The notes: generated by a model not told the origin, from the letters alone. Counted from the first letter of the stretch, positions 9,148 to 18,251 are shown. The stretch: DNA of 64,000 nt from Bradyrhizobium sp. Ash2021 (GCF_031202265.1 NZ_CP100604.1:7484501-7548500); one strand, 5' to 3'. Numbers and translations: made by a program.

Positions 9148-9735
9148 CTTGACCAGCGGCCGGCCAATGGGTGTCACCGTAATTCTAGCTGCACTTCAAG
9201 TGCGGCTTGGAACCATTGCAACCGAAGCGGCGTGGACCTTCCACAGCAAGGTCATTCAGTCGATTGGCGCTGGGGATAGGCCGGTGCAATCGGCAATCAC
9301 CGAAGAGAATCGATGCGGCTGCGCGTGCCATCGAGTTGAAACCAATCGCAGGCCACGAATAGGGCTTTCAATGCCTACTCGGTTTGAATTTTCCGAGTGA
9401 CGTTATTCGAGATATGGCAAGAGCTGCTTTGGAGGCGGCGCGTACCGCATAGAACAAGCCGCCCGGGCGATCGCCGGACGGCTCATTCCGCAACTGCCGG
9501 CACGGCGCCGGTTCCATCGCACATTGCTTATTTCGGCGGGGCCGTCGCCCTGGGGCAGAGCGGCGGTCCCTTATCGCCCGGTACGCATGGCCGGGGTTGA
9601 AGAGGCGCCGGCCAATCCGCACGACTATCGATACGCTAAGACTTAAAATGCAACTGGCAACTGCAATTTCGAATTAACCCTTAAGGCTATGGCGCTGGAA
9701 TTACGGTGACGCCCATTAGCCGGCCGCTGGTCAAG
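9148..9735. mobile_element. 588-bp segment bounded by 41-bp near-perfect inverted repeats (MITE-like)
   Basis: The left end 9148-9188 begins CTTGACCAGCGGCCGG; the right end 9695-9735 is its inverted copy with 3 mismatches in 41. The interior carries no intact gene; frames near 9400-9640 are open for about 70 codons (AARAIAGRLIPQLPARRR) but match nothing I recognise. Length and long terminal inverted repeats suggest a non-autonomous element or a collapsed insertion sequence. It is nested in the larger inverted-repeat pair that also encloses the IS110 gene. No target-site duplication was identified. Confidence 0.45.
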
Positions 9736-10123
9736 GGCGCAGAGCATTTTTTTGGCAGCACTGGCTGCCAATTTTTCTCATTTGTCGTTTTCAGCTGCCG
9801 TGTTCGAACCGCGCCCGTTTCTTCGGTTGATGGCTGCGTCCGCATCACGGATCGCGCCAGACACCCATCGGGATCAAGCATCGGCCCGACCGGGGCCCGC
9901 GCCCTGGCGGCATGGCCGCCCCAGAAGAACGTTGGTGCCGCCTCGCATCCAAAAGAATTTCACAGAATCGTGGCTGCCAGCGTGCCGGCGCCAATCTCCG
10001 GATGGCTTACGCTGCGGGCGATCCGCTGTCACCGCGGCTGGTGACGGCGATCCGGCGTCCAATTCAGTGCAGGTGGTTGCAACTCCAGTCACCGTACCTG
10101 GCTCGCCGAACCGCCGTCGTCCT
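9736..10123. other. Non-coding stretch downstream of the IS110 transposase
   Basis: 388 bases without a supportable gene. Open frames exist on both strands but show no recognisable domain or ribosome-binding site. It may contain the transposase-distal end of the IS110 element, whose boundary I cannot place. Confidence 0.4.
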
Positions 10124-11137
10124 TTAGGCAAAGCAGCGCGTTGCGTCGAACGGTTTGCCCTCCTTCAGGATGTGATAGCAGGCGCGCGCGAGCTTGTGTG
10201 CCAACGCCTTGGTGGCGACGATGTTGTTGGTCCTGGCCTTCTTGCGTTCATGGAAACGCTTGGCCTCCGGGCAAAAACGCCTGGCGAAGTTCGCCGCCTC
10301 GACGAAGGCCCAGGCAAGATATTTGTTGCCGTTCTTGACGTTGCCTTCGCCTTTCTTCTTGCGATTGCTGGTGTGCACGCTGTCAACGCAGCGCGCGTAA
10401 GACGCAAAGTTGCCGACGTCGGCGAACCGATCGATCGGACCGGTTTCCAGAAGAATGACGGTGGCGAGCGTCTGGCCGATGCCCGGCACGCTGGTCAACA
10501 AGCCGTATTGCGGACGCGGCTTGACGCGTTCTTGCAGGCGCTTTTCAAGAAGCTCGATCTGTGACTGCAGTGTCGCGATAACCGCGACGTTGGCCTTGAT
10601 TGCCAAGCCTACATCCGCCGCCAGGGACAGGTTGTCGACCGCATCGTCGGTCAGGCGCTTGATCTGATTGCTGGTCATTCGCCCGCCCAGCTGCTGGGCC
10701 ATGATGTTCTCGACCGCGAGGACATGTGCCGTGCATGATTGCACCAGCTGCATGCGCTTGCGCGCCAGATCGCGCGTCGCCCGCTGCTCCCGCGGCAGGA
10801 TCGTGCCCGTCGGCAAGATGCTCAGCCGCAGTAAATGGGCCAGGTGCTGCGCATCGGTCTCGTCGCCGCTGTGCTTCAGTCCTTCGTATTGCTTGATCGC
10901 AGCCGTATTGGCGAGATGCACGTGGAAGCCGGCGTCCTGCAAGCCGTCGACCAGCCAATACCAGTTGTAGGTCGACTCGACAACGATGCCGGCCAATTGC
11001 TCTTGCCAGCGAACCAGAAAGCCAATGATCTTCGTGACGTCGTTCGGCAAGCGCTTCTGTGCCTCAACCCGATCGGCATCGTCGATGATCGCGATAACGC
11101 TGTTGTTAGAATGCAGATCAATCCCGCTGTACATCAT
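10124..11137 (-). CDS. IS110-family transposase
   Basis: 337 residues, intact. The N-terminal DEDD (RuvC-like) domain has SGIDLHS (Asp7), VVESTYNWY (Glu54) and HSGDETDAQHLA (Asp92, Asp95). The C-terminal Tnp20 domain has TSVPGIGQTLATVILLETG and GNFASYARCVDS, where the nucleophilic serine is expected. IS110 elements excise and insert through a circular intermediate guided by a bridge RNA encoded at one non-coding end. Here the presumed bridge-RNA side is 11138-11240, upstream of the gene. Length and motifs suggest it could be active. Confidence 0.93.
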   Translation of the reverse strand: MMYSGIDLHSNNSVIAIIDDADRVEAQKRLPNDVTKIIGFLVRWQEQLAGIVVESTYNWYWLVDGLQDAGFHVHLANTAAIKQYEGLKHSGDETDAQHLAHLLRLSILPTGTILPREQRATRDLARKRMQLVQSCTAHVLAVENIMAQQLGGRMTSNQIKRLTDDAVDNLSLAADVGLAIKANVAVIATLQSQIELLEKRLQERVKPRPQYGLLTSVPGIGQTLATVILLETGPIDRFADVGNFASYARCVDSVHTSNRKKKGEGNVKNGNKYLAWAFVEAANFARRFCPEAKRFHERKKARTNNIVATKALAHKLARACYHILKEGKPFDATRCFA

Positions 11138-11206
11138 CCTCGCCTCCTCGTGGTCAAAAGTGATTCGATGATTACGAATTCACCTTAGCTCCACGGCCTT
11201 CTCGGT

Positions 11207-11239
11207 TGCGAAGGCCGGCTAGATGATCTTCAGTGCACT
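11207..11239 (-). repeat. 33-bp inverted repeat, right arm (partner 9113-9145)
   Basis: Exact reverse complement of 9113-9145. Its outer AGTGCACTTAA (11232-11242) is itself inverted at 11439-11449 (TTAAGTGCACT), giving a nested 218-bp inverted pair. Confidence 0.85.
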
Positions 11240-11242
11240 TAA

Positions 11243-11577
11243 CCGGCCGATGAGTGTGCCCCAAGGCTGCGTTCTATTCCAGAAGCAATCCACGCCCGCC
11301 AAGGCGAGCGGCACTGTGGATTGCTTCCGCCTTCGCTCGATGAGCTACGGCGAACAAGTCGCCGAGAGTTAAGGTGACAGTGCACTAAATTGCTTTGCGC
11401 GCGATGAGATGATGCGAGCCAAAATGCTCGCCAGTCAGTTAAGTGCACTGGACTGCAGCCCATAAAGAGACACGGGAATTCCCGCCTCAAGGCTCGATCT
11501 ATATCGGCACAGTTCGGATTGCATTATTGCGGCAAATCAGATTTGTTCCGCGAATGGATTTGCGCGGAACGAAACTC
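11243..11577. repeat. Intergenic repeat region between IS110 and the HTH gene
   Basis: Contains GAAGCAATCCACG / GTGGATTGCTTCC inverted segments around 11283-11330, the same motif family as the repeat at 12902-13017, and two further AGTGCACT octamers (11379-11386, 11442-11449). No gene is seen. Confidence 0.5.
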
Positions 11578-11949
11578 ATGTGGAATGACCAACTCGATGC
11601 AAAATTGCTGAGGCTTAGGCGAGAGGGGCTTTCCTTTTCCGAGGTAGCAGAGCGCATGGGGGTGTCTCGAAACACGGTTCTTGGACGCGCTCAGCGCCTT
11701 GCCGGGAAAAAATTCCCTTCGCAGACGGCGAGGTCTGAGCTGAGGCGCCGGGCGAATGACGCGCGAGCTCGACAAGTGGCCGCCAAAGCAAAGGTAACTT
11801 CGAGGAAATTGAAGAAGGATCTGGCCAGTGGCGTGCCCCGGGACGTGGCGGTCAGAACGGCTTTGGATTTAGGCGCCGCACCAAAACTTGTCGCTGACAT
11901 CATCGGTGTTTCAAGTCAGCGGGTGTGCCAGATCATGCGGGAGTCTTGA
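11578..11949 (+). CDS. Small helix-turn-helix protein, GcrA/resolvase-HTH-like
   Basis: 123 residues from ATG 11578 (weak GGAAC upstream); an in-frame ATG at 11554 is the alternative. The first 45 residues, MWNDQLDAKLLRLRREGLSF then SEVAERMGVSRNTVLGRAQRL, form an HTH resembling the N-terminus of GcrA and related sigma70-associated regulators. The middle is Arg/Lys-rich. A second HTH-like stretch, LVADIIGVSSQRVCQIMRES, lies at the C-terminus. It probably binds DNA; the target is unknown. It stands alone among repeats downstream of IS110. Confidence 0.55.
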   Translation: MWNDQLDAKLLRLRREGLSFSEVAERMGVSRNTVLGRAQRLAGKKFPSQTARSELRRRANDARARQVAAKAKVTSRKLKKDLASGVPRDVAVRTALDLGAAPKLVADIIGVSSQRVCQIMRES

Positions 11950-12269
11950 CGTTCGGAGGATGATCCCCCGGGGGGCGATTCATGGAAAAGAGGCCCGCCC
12001 AATTGAGGCGGCCTTACTTCAGACCTGACTCACACCTGCCGCGATTCAGGATTCGGCTCGCGCGCGCAATCCTTATGACGGTGACAGTGGCCGCGTTCTA
12101 TTCCCGCCAGAAGCAACCCGCGCCGCCAGACCGAGCGGCGCCGCGGAGTGCTTCGCTTCGCGCGCAATGAAAAACTACCGTTTTCAGCCGCGACCCATTG
12201 ACCCGACGGGCAAATCACTTCGGATTTTCCGAAATAATGTCAAGCCCAGGAATCAAAAATATTTCGCTT

Positions 12270-12830
12270 CACCCGTCGGGCAAATCAGCGCTACTAGCTC
12301 GCCCCGTCTCACCCGATGAGAGGGGCGTTGCGCACGTCACGAAACGCGCGGTGGGATGCGGTGGACGCGATGCTTGCGCAAGACGAACGCAGGCGCTCGC
12401 GGACGGCGAAGTCGCGTGGTTCTGACGCCGCGATGCTGGCGTCAAGTTCGTGAGAAGCAAACGCTTCTCAGGGGCGACGGTGGCAAGAAAGCCCGTTCAC
12501 CGGGGAGAGCGCGAAGTAAGCCGTAAACCATTGCGCAGGGAAGGCCGGATGCCTCCGCTGAACCTGTATGCTCGTGTGCGTTTTCTTTGTGCATTTTGCA
12601 CACGAGACCGCGGGTGCAGCGTGCACCCGGTCTTCCCTGCGCCCTCTTCTCTTGATGAGGGCGGAAGTTCAGGCAAACCTCGGGCATATCATGCCGCGAG
12701 AATGCGGAGTCACATCCACCAGTCGTCATCGCCCGCCAACGGGTCGGCCGAATGACCGCCCGATGACAGGCTCCGGCGGGCGATCCAGTTGGCCGCGGCC
12801 TATCGGCCAAGGTCAGGCGCCTCTGGAATA
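12270..12830 (+). repeat. Long dispersed repeat of Bradyrhizobium type, possibly structured RNA
   Basis: The block begins near CACCCGTCGGGCAAATCAG, runs through GATGAGAGGGGCGTTGCGCA, GCAAACGCTTCTCAGGGG and GCGCAGGGAAGGCCGGATG, and ends past CCTGCGCCCTCTTCTCTTG. I recall near-identical blocks recurring in Bradyrhizobium and Rhodopseudomonas genomes, where they are often mis-annotated as ORFs. It contains inverted segments (gagaagcaaacgcttctc; accgcgggtgcagc/gtgcacccggt). No real coding sequence is apparent. The flanking parts of the gap 11950-13034 hold only shorter repeats. Confidence 0.55.
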
Positions 12831-12901
12831 CTGGATCGTCCGGTCAAGCCGGACGACGACATCGGAGAGTTTTTTGAAAATTGAATGTGAAGTTTCAATT
12901 T

Positions 12902-13017
12902 CGTCATTGCGAGCGCAGCGAAGCAATCCATGCTTCCGCGCGTGCGGAGGGATGGATTGCTTCGCGGAGCCTGTCATCGGGCGCGCGTTTCGCGCGACCC
13001 GTTGGCTCGCAATGACG
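12902..13017. repeat. Palindromic repeat with 13-bp perfect inverted ends
   Basis: CGTCATTGCGAGC at 12902-12914 is inverted exactly at 13005-13017. Inner arms gaagcaatcc / ggattgcttc extend the fold. This is the common 'cgtcattgcgagc' repeat of Bradyrhizobium (from memory). It lies 17 bases beyond the 3' end of the TAXI-family gene and may act as a terminator or mRNA-stabilising hairpin for it. Confidence 0.65.
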
Positions 13018-13034
13018 GCGGATGGAATTGCGCC

Positions 13035-14015
13035 CTACTTCACCACGCCGATCTCGCGGAAATATTTCTGCACGCCGGGATGGATCAATTCGACATTGGG
13101 CGCGGCCGCGACCGTGTTCGCCGCCGTGGTCTCGCAGGCCTGCGACAGCTTTTTGCAAAACTCGCCTTCGATCCCGTGCAGCGTCTTCGCCAGCCGGTAG
13201 GCCACCTCATCCGGCAGGCTTTCGCGGACGAGGATGTAGCTCCACGAACCGACCGACGAAATTGGCGCGCTCTGGTTCGGATAGCTGCCCGCAGGAACCG
13301 TCAGCGGCTTCAGGTAAGTGTGTTTCGCGCGGATGCGCGCGATCTCGCCGGCGTCGGGGGCGATGAAGCGCGCGCCGCCGGGGCTCTCCGCCATCGCTTT
13401 GAAACCGGGCCAGCCGATCCCGGCGCCCCAAAGTGCTGCGGCGCGGCCGTCCTGCACCATGGCCGGGCCGTCGCCGGCGCGATCGAGATAGATCGACTTG
13501 AAATCCTCGTCCTGCTTCAGCCCGATGCCGTCGAGCATGTAGCGCGACAGGATCGGCAGGCCCGAGCCCTTGGCGCCGAACGCGACCGGCTGGCCGACCA
13601 GATCCCGGATCGTCTTGTAGGGACTATCGGCGCGCACCACGAACATGCCCGGGCTCGAATACATCGCGGTCAGGATTTTGAGTTTGGTCGCCGGCCGCCC
13701 GATGCCCATGAAGGCTTCGTAGGACGGCTCCCCCGCCACCAGCGCGATATCGAGCTGGCCCGCTTCCAGCAGCGGAATGTTCTCATTGGAGCCCTTGGTG
13801 TTGCGCGGCTCGATCGACAGCGCCGGGTCGGCGGCGTTCATGACTTCCGCGAAACTATTGCCGTAGAGCGGGAAGCCGCCACCCGGCGTCGCGGTCCCCA
13901 GGCTGATTGTGGTCTTTGCAATGGCCGTGTTTGTAATGGTCTTGCCTCCCTCTTGCGCCGCGGCGCTCCCCGCCAGCAGCAGCGCGCCGGCACAGGCAAT
14001 ATGGACGAGTTTCAT
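13035..14015 (-). CDS. TAXI-family TRAP transporter solute-binding protein
   Basis: 326 residues from ATG 14015 with GAGG six bases before; the upstream TTG at 14027 is less likely. A signal peptide occupies about residues 1-21 (LVHIACAGALLLAGSAAAQ). Mature-protein landmarks are SLGTATPGGGFPLYGNSFAEV, EPRNTKGSNENIPLLEAGQLDIALV, VVRADSPYKTIRDLVGQPVAFG and LVRESLPDEVAYRLAKTL, all typical of TAXI receptors. It would capture an organic acid in the periplasm for a TRAP permease, but none is nearby. Confidence 0.85.
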   Translation of the reverse strand: MKLVHIACAGALLLAGSAAAQEGGKTITNTAIAKTTISLGTATPGGGFPLYGNSFAEVMNAADPALSIEPRNTKGSNENIPLLEAGQLDIALVAGEPSYEAFMGIGRPATKLKILTAMYSSPGMFVVRADSPYKTIRDLVGQPVAFGAKGSGLPILSRYMLDGIGLKQDEDFKSIYLDRAGDGPAMVQDGRAAALWGAGIGWPGFKAMAESPGGARFIAPDAGEIARIRAKHTYLKPLTVPAGSYPNQSAPISSVGSWSYILVRESLPDEVAYRLAKTLHGIEGEFCKKLSQACETTAANTVAAAPNVELIHPGVQKYFREIGVVK

Positions 14016-14135
14016 TTTCGGCCTCAAGTGTCGTCTCGTGCGAAATGACCAATCAACGCGCGGGAGGTTGTAGGCAATCGCGGTGATTTATGAAAGCATG
14101 CGCGCAACGGTAACAAGAAAATGACGGGGGCGGCC

Positions 14136-15113
14136 ATGACGGGATTTCTGCGCGCGGCGGCGTTCGCTGGAGCCTGCCTTGTTGGCGTCGTGGCCGGGAG
14201 CCTTCCGGTTTTGGCCGCAGATTATCCGAACCGCCCAGTGCGCTGGCTGATCGGTTTCGCTCCCGGTGGCCCGGTCGATATCGTCGCGCGCATCATGGCG
14301 CAATGGCTGTCGGAACATTTCGGCCAGCAATTCGTGGTGGAGAACCGCGCCGGCTCCGGCGGCAATATTGCAACCGCGGCCGCGATCGGCTCATTGCCTG
14401 ACGGCTATACGCTGCTGTTCAGCGGCGCCAACAACGCGATCTCAGCCTCCCTTTACCGGAAGCTGCCGTTCGACTTCATCCGTGACACCATGCCGGTCGC
14501 AAGCTTCATGCAAGTGCCCAACATGCTGGTGGTCTCGAAGGCGATGCCCGTCAAGACGGTCCAGGAGCTGATCGACTACTGCAAGGCCAATCCCGGCAAG
14601 GTGGCGTTTGCCTCGTCGGGTAACGGCACCACGGTGCACATGGCGGCAGAGCTGTTCAAGGCGATGACGAAATGCGACATGGTGCACGTGCCCTACCGCG
14701 GATCGGCGGTCGCCTTTCCGGATGTCATCTCCAACAAGGTACAGCTTATTTTCGACAATTTGCCTTCGGCGCTGGAACAGGCGCGCGGCGGCAGCGTGCG
14801 CGCACTCGGCGTCAGCTCGCCGCAGCGCTGGCCCAGCGTGCCCGAGATTCCAGCCATCGCCGAAACCGTACCGGGATATCAATCGAGCGTGTTCTACGGC
14901 ATGTCCGCGCCCAACGGCACGCCGCCGGAAATCATCGACATCCTCAACAAGGCGGTCAACGAGGCCTTGAAGGATCCGAAGCTGGTGGCGCGGCTGGCCG
15001 AGATCGGCGGGGTCCCGAAGCCGCTCACTCCGGAAGGATACGGCAGGCTGATTGCCGACGAGACCGAAAAATGGCGCAAGGTGGTCGAATTCGCCGGCGT
15101 GTCGGTGGACTAG
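14136..15113 (+). CDS. Tripartite tricarboxylate transporter (Bug/TctC) receptor, copy 1
   Basis: 325 residues from ATG 14136, chosen because its tandem paralogue starts at the equivalent residue (MTGFLR versus MIGFLR) and has the same length; ATG 14121 is five codons upstream. Signal peptide to about VLAADYPNRPVRWL. Landmarks: GFAPGGPVDIVARIMAQWL, VVENRAGSGGNIATAAA, VPYRGSAVAFPDVISNKVQL and EKWRKVVEFAGVSVD. Bug proteins bind carboxylates or aromatic acids and are often orphan and expanded, as here. The 51-base spacer to copy 2 suggests co-transcription. Confidence 0.9.
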   Translation: MTGFLRAAAFAGACLVGVVAGSLPVLAADYPNRPVRWLIGFAPGGPVDIVARIMAQWLSEHFGQQFVVENRAGSGGNIATAAAIGSLPDGYTLLFSGANNAISASLYRKLPFDFIRDTMPVASFMQVPNMLVVSKAMPVKTVQELIDYCKANPGKVAFASSGNGTTVHMAAELFKAMTKCDMVHVPYRGSAVAFPDVISNKVQLIFDNLPSALEQARGGSVRALGVSSPQRWPSVPEIPAIAETVPGYQSSVFYGMSAPNGTPPEIIDILNKAVNEALKDPKLVARLAEIGGVPKPLTPEGYGRLIADETEKWRKVVEFAGVSVD

Positions 15114-15164
15114 ATCGTCTTCGAAACGTAGAAACGCAGCAACGAAGAAAATAACGGAAACCCC

Positions 15165-16142
15165 ATGATCGGATTTTTACGCGTCAGTCTTTTCAGCCTG
15201 GTAGTTCTTGCAAGTCTCGCGACCGGCGTCGCGCCCTCCGCCGCCGCCGATTATCCCAACCGCCCGGTGCGCTGGCTGATCGGCTTTGCCGCCGGCGGCC
15301 CGGTCGATATCGTCGCGCGCATCATGAGCCAGTGGCTGTCGGAGCGCTTCGGCCAGCAGTTCGTGGTCGAGAACCGCGCCGGCTCCGGCGGCAATATCGC
15401 CGCTGCCGCGGCGATCAGTTCGCCGGCCGATGGTTATACGCTGCTGTTCGTCGCGCCCAACAACGCGATCTCGACCTCGCTCTACAAGAAGCTGCCGTAT
15501 GATTTCATCCGCGACACCGTGCCGGTCGCCAGCATCATGCAGCTCACCAACATGCTGGTGGTGTCGAACGCGATGCCGGTGAAGACCGTCCAGGAGTTCA
15601 TCGACTACTGCAAGGCCAATCCGGGGCAGATCTCGTATGCCTCCTCGGGTAACGGCACCTCGGTGCACATGTCGGCCGAACTGTTCAAGGCGATGACCAA
15701 ATGCGACATGGTGCATGTGCCCTACCGGGGATCGGCGATCGCGTTTCCGGACATCATCTCCAACAAGGTGCAGCTGATCTTCGACAATCTGCCCTCGGCG
15801 CTGGAGCAGTCGCGCGGCGGCAGCGTGCGCGCGCTCGGCGTCACTTCGCCGCAGCGCTGGTCCACCGTGCCCGAAATCCCCGCCATCGCCGAGACCGTGC
15901 CGGGGTTCGAATCGGTCGGCTTCTACGGCATCTCGGCGCCGAAGGGCACGCCGCCGGAGATCGTCGAGACCCTCAACAAGGCCATCGATGAGGCCCTGAA
16001 GGACCCCAAACTGGTGGCGCGGCTGGCCGAAGTCGGCGGCATCCCCAAGCCGATGACCCCGGCCGAATTCGGCAAACTCATCGCGGACGAGACCGAGAAA
16101 TGGCGGAAAGTGGTCGAATTCGCCGGCGTTTCGGTGGATTGA
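15165..16142 (+). CDS. Tripartite tricarboxylate transporter (Bug/TctC) receptor, copy 2
   Basis: 325 residues, a tandem duplicate of the preceding gene with most residues identical (roughly 85% by eye); differences are concentrated in the signal peptide and scattered positions. Mature start AADYPNRPVRWLIGFAAGGP; VPYRGSAIAFPDIISNKVQL and EKWRKVVEFAGVSVD are shared. The signal peptide is divergent, as expected after a duplication that is not very recent. Ligand unknown; no TctA/TctB permease in the window. Confidence 0.9.
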   Translation: MIGFLRVSLFSLVVLASLATGVAPSAAADYPNRPVRWLIGFAAGGPVDIVARIMSQWLSERFGQQFVVENRAGSGGNIAAAAAISSPADGYTLLFVAPNNAISTSLYKKLPYDFIRDTVPVASIMQLTNMLVVSNAMPVKTVQEFIDYCKANPGQISYASSGNGTSVHMSAELFKAMTKCDMVHVPYRGSAIAFPDIISNKVQLIFDNLPSALEQSRGGSVRALGVTSPQRWSTVPEIPAIAETVPGFESVGFYGISAPKGTPPEIVETLNKAIDEALKDPKLVARLAEVGGIPKPMTPAEFGKLIADETEKWRKVVEFAGVSVD

Positions 16143-16222
16143 AGGCGGCATTGCGGGATCGCGGGTCACCCTGTAAACGATCCCGGCACCGTTGCCGGCC
16201 GCGCCCCGCGGCCGCCGCGGCG

Positions 16223-16298
16223 GGGCCTGTAGCTCAATGGTTAGAGCCGGCCGCTCATAACGGTCTGGTTGCAGGTTCGAGTCCTGCCGGGCCCACCA
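16223..16298 (+). tRNA. tRNA with CAT anticodon, probably tRNA-Ile2 (lysidine type)
   Basis: A 76-base cloverleaf: acceptor GGGCCTG pairs with CGGGCCC (one G-U), D-arm GCTCAATGGTTAGAGC, anticodon arm GGCCG-CTCATAA-CGGTC, T-arm GCAGGTTCGAGTCCTGC, and an encoded CCA. Anticodon CAT is shared by initiator Met, elongator Met and Ile2. The overall sequence resembles alphaproteobacterial Ile2, in which TilS converts C34 to lysidine; elongator Met is the alternative. The genes beyond it are accessory, so it may be an integration site. Confidence 0.92.
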
Positions 16299-16531
16299 AG
16301 AAAATCAATTACTATCGCTTCGCGGCAGAACTGACTCGGATTCGCACAATCTGACTCTCTGCTGTGCGGAGACACTTTGAGAACGAACTGATTCGGGGCG
16401 ATTCGATTTCGTTTTGACGACGACTCGGTTACCCATCCCTCTGACGCAGCGGCGGGCATTCGGTTCCCCGGCGCACGGCCTCGGCTTGGGACCCATTCCA
16501 CGATGATCGACTCCAGCGCGACGCGACCGAA

Positions 16532-17218
16532 CTACGTGGCGGGCGACCGATCGGCCTGCGCCTTGCGGTCGGCATAGCTCCTCCAAATGCTCTCGTCGGG
16601 CGCCCGGAATTCGACGCTGGCCCGCAGGTTCTCGACGGACGTGACGACGTCGGCGAAGTAGTCGGTCTCCGGATCGTGGCCGACTATCACGCACCTGGCA
16701 CTGAACGCCAGATCGTCCTTTCGCCAATACCAAGGTGATCTAGGGCCGAACGCCAGCGTGAGCACATGGTCGTTCCCCGGCACCCTCATGTACGGACCGA
16801 TCTCGCCACCGAGCAGGCTCGCGATCGCGAGCTTGTGAGGCGCGATCACCACCTCCTCGATGAGGCTCTGTTCCGGATCGATCACGATCGCCCGCATCGC
16901 GCGTGGCGGCTTAGGGCGCACCCCGATGCTGGTCCAACGAACCATCGTGACCACGTCATCGAGACGAACGAGCGCTGGACCGCGTTCCCCCTGCCCGGTG
17001 CGGCGGCCCACGATGAGACCAGGTCCCGCAATCGGTCGAGATCCACCTATGATGAACGCTTCGGCATGCTCTTCTAGTCCCGCGAGCAGGATGTCGCCCT
17101 TCGGCAGCTTCATGGCCAACTGCGGCTTTTCGTCGAAATAGTCGTCCAGCCGCGCATCGGTGCTGATTTCGATTCTCGTGACCGACTTCGCGTCGGGGTC
17201 AATCAAGATCGCCTTCAT
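16532..17218 (-). CDS. Hypothetical protein with two tandem related domains
   Basis: 228 residues from ATG 17218, which has an ideal GGAGGAATTAAT leader. The protein appears internally duplicated: MKAILIDPDAKSVTRIEI begins the first half and AMRAIVIDPEQSLIEEVVIA the second, near residue 109. The C-terminal half includes LAFGPRSPWYWRKDD, ARCVIVGHDPETDYFADV and SVENLRASVEF. No signal peptide or membrane segment. I do not recognise a named family; similar proteins occur in rhizobial accessory regions. It is the first gene beyond the CAT tRNA and is read towards it. Confidence 0.7.
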   Translation of the reverse strand: MKAILIDPDAKSVTRIEISTDARLDDYFDEKPQLAMKLPKGDILLAGLEEHAEAFIIGGSRPIAGPGLIVGRRTGQGERGPALVRLDDVVTMVRWTSIGVRPKPPRAMRAIVIDPEQSLIEEVVIAPHKLAIASLLGGEIGPYMRVPGNDHVLTLAFGPRSPWYWRKDDLAFSARCVIVGHDPETDYFADVVTSVENLRASVEFRAPDESIWRSYADRKAQADRSPAT

Positions 17219-17623
17219 ATTAATTCCTCCAACACCGATACTCTTGCCTAGTTGAGAGTGGCCACGAGTCACGGCTCGATGGAAGCCTCCAATGAGCCAA
17301 CGGCGAAGAAGCACGTGGAAAACCCACGGATGGGAAGCTAACCTTCCAATGATCCCGCAAAGGTTGATGCAAACAATCCATTCAATTGATCGGCTATACA
17401 TCGAGCTACGTTCGCGAGCAGGTCGCCGCGTGACGATCTGACCGTCATTCGCGCTCATCCTCGCAAATTCGATCCTCGAGCAGGAGTTGTCCGACGCCTA
17501 TGCGAAGGCGAGCAATGCGTTCCTTCGCGGGTGCCGAGGTCGAAGGTGTAGGCGGAAAGCATTACTGGCGCAGAAAATCGCGGATTCGCACTGGGCGCTC
17601 CGAGGCGCGAGGTGTAAAATTCC
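17219..17623. other. Intergenic region without a gene
   Basis: About 400 bases containing the promoter side of the two-domain hypothetical gene. Around 17610-17690 the motif GGTGCAAAATT(G/A)C occurs several times at short intervals, a small direct-repeat cluster at the 3' end of the neighbouring pseudogene. Nothing else is supported. Confidence 0.4.
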
Positions 17624-18070
17624 TTATCCAGGTGCAAAATTGCTTGTTAGGACGGCCTCCGGTGCAAAATTACGTACGCCAGTCCGAGGAAATCGCGCCC
17701 GCTGCAGCGGCTCGGGCGTCGTGAAGATCATGCCGTCTCCGAAACGCGAGCGGGCTCTCGAAGTAGAGATAGCCGCGCAGCGCCGCAGACGGCGAGAAGA
17801 ACTGCGGTGCCGTCATCCGGAAGTGCTGCGGCCGCTCCGCCCACGCCGGCACCTGCAATCCCCAACGACGCGCGAGATGTTCGCCGAGGGCGCCGAGCCA
17901 GGCGTCGTGCAGCGCGTCGCCCGTCGACACCGGCGCGTCGTCAATGCGGCCTGCCGTACGTCGGGGTGCAGATAGAATTCGTGAAGCAGTTCGTCGACGG
18001 CGTGGCCGAACGGCTTGTTGCCGGCAAGCGAGACGGCGGCTGCTTCGGCGAGTGTCTGTGGGCGGCTCAT
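17624..18070 (-). pseudogene. Conserved hypothetical protein broken by two compensating frameshifts
   Basis: Three frames join into one protein: MSRPQTLAEAAAVSLAGNKP to VRQAAL (frame 1), then DDAPVSTGDALHDAWLGALG through YLYFESPLAFRRR (frame 2, about 17935), then MIFTTPEPLQRARFPRTGV (frame 3, about 17735). The pattern 'HLARRW.L.VPAW...FESP.AFRRRMIF' is one I recall from alphaproteobacterial proteins of about 130 residues that often adjoin nucleotidyltransferase-type toxins. A one-base loss followed by another frame change restores frame 1. Either a decayed gene or sequencing errors. Confidence 0.65.
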
Positions 18071-18251
18071 GGCGCGAAGCGTGCGCGATCGTCGTAACGA
18101 TTTCAAGATTCGACTTCCTCCGACGACCAAAATGATGGCAACGTGGGCCGCCGCGGCGCCAAGCCTGGTGCTACACCGTCGTGCTACACCGTCAATTTCC
18201 GGCGGTTCGGGAAACGCCTGTTTTTGAAGGACTTCGTGCCGTCGGAAAACG

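Larger units (their letters stand above)
10060..11240 (-). mobile_element. IS110-family insertion sequence (ends approximate)
   Basis: Extent inferred only from the transposase gene plus short flanks. IS110 elements lack classical terminal inverted repeats, so ends cannot be read from the sequence. The 33-bp arm at 11207-11239 lies at or just beyond the presumed upstream end. Confidence 0.4.
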
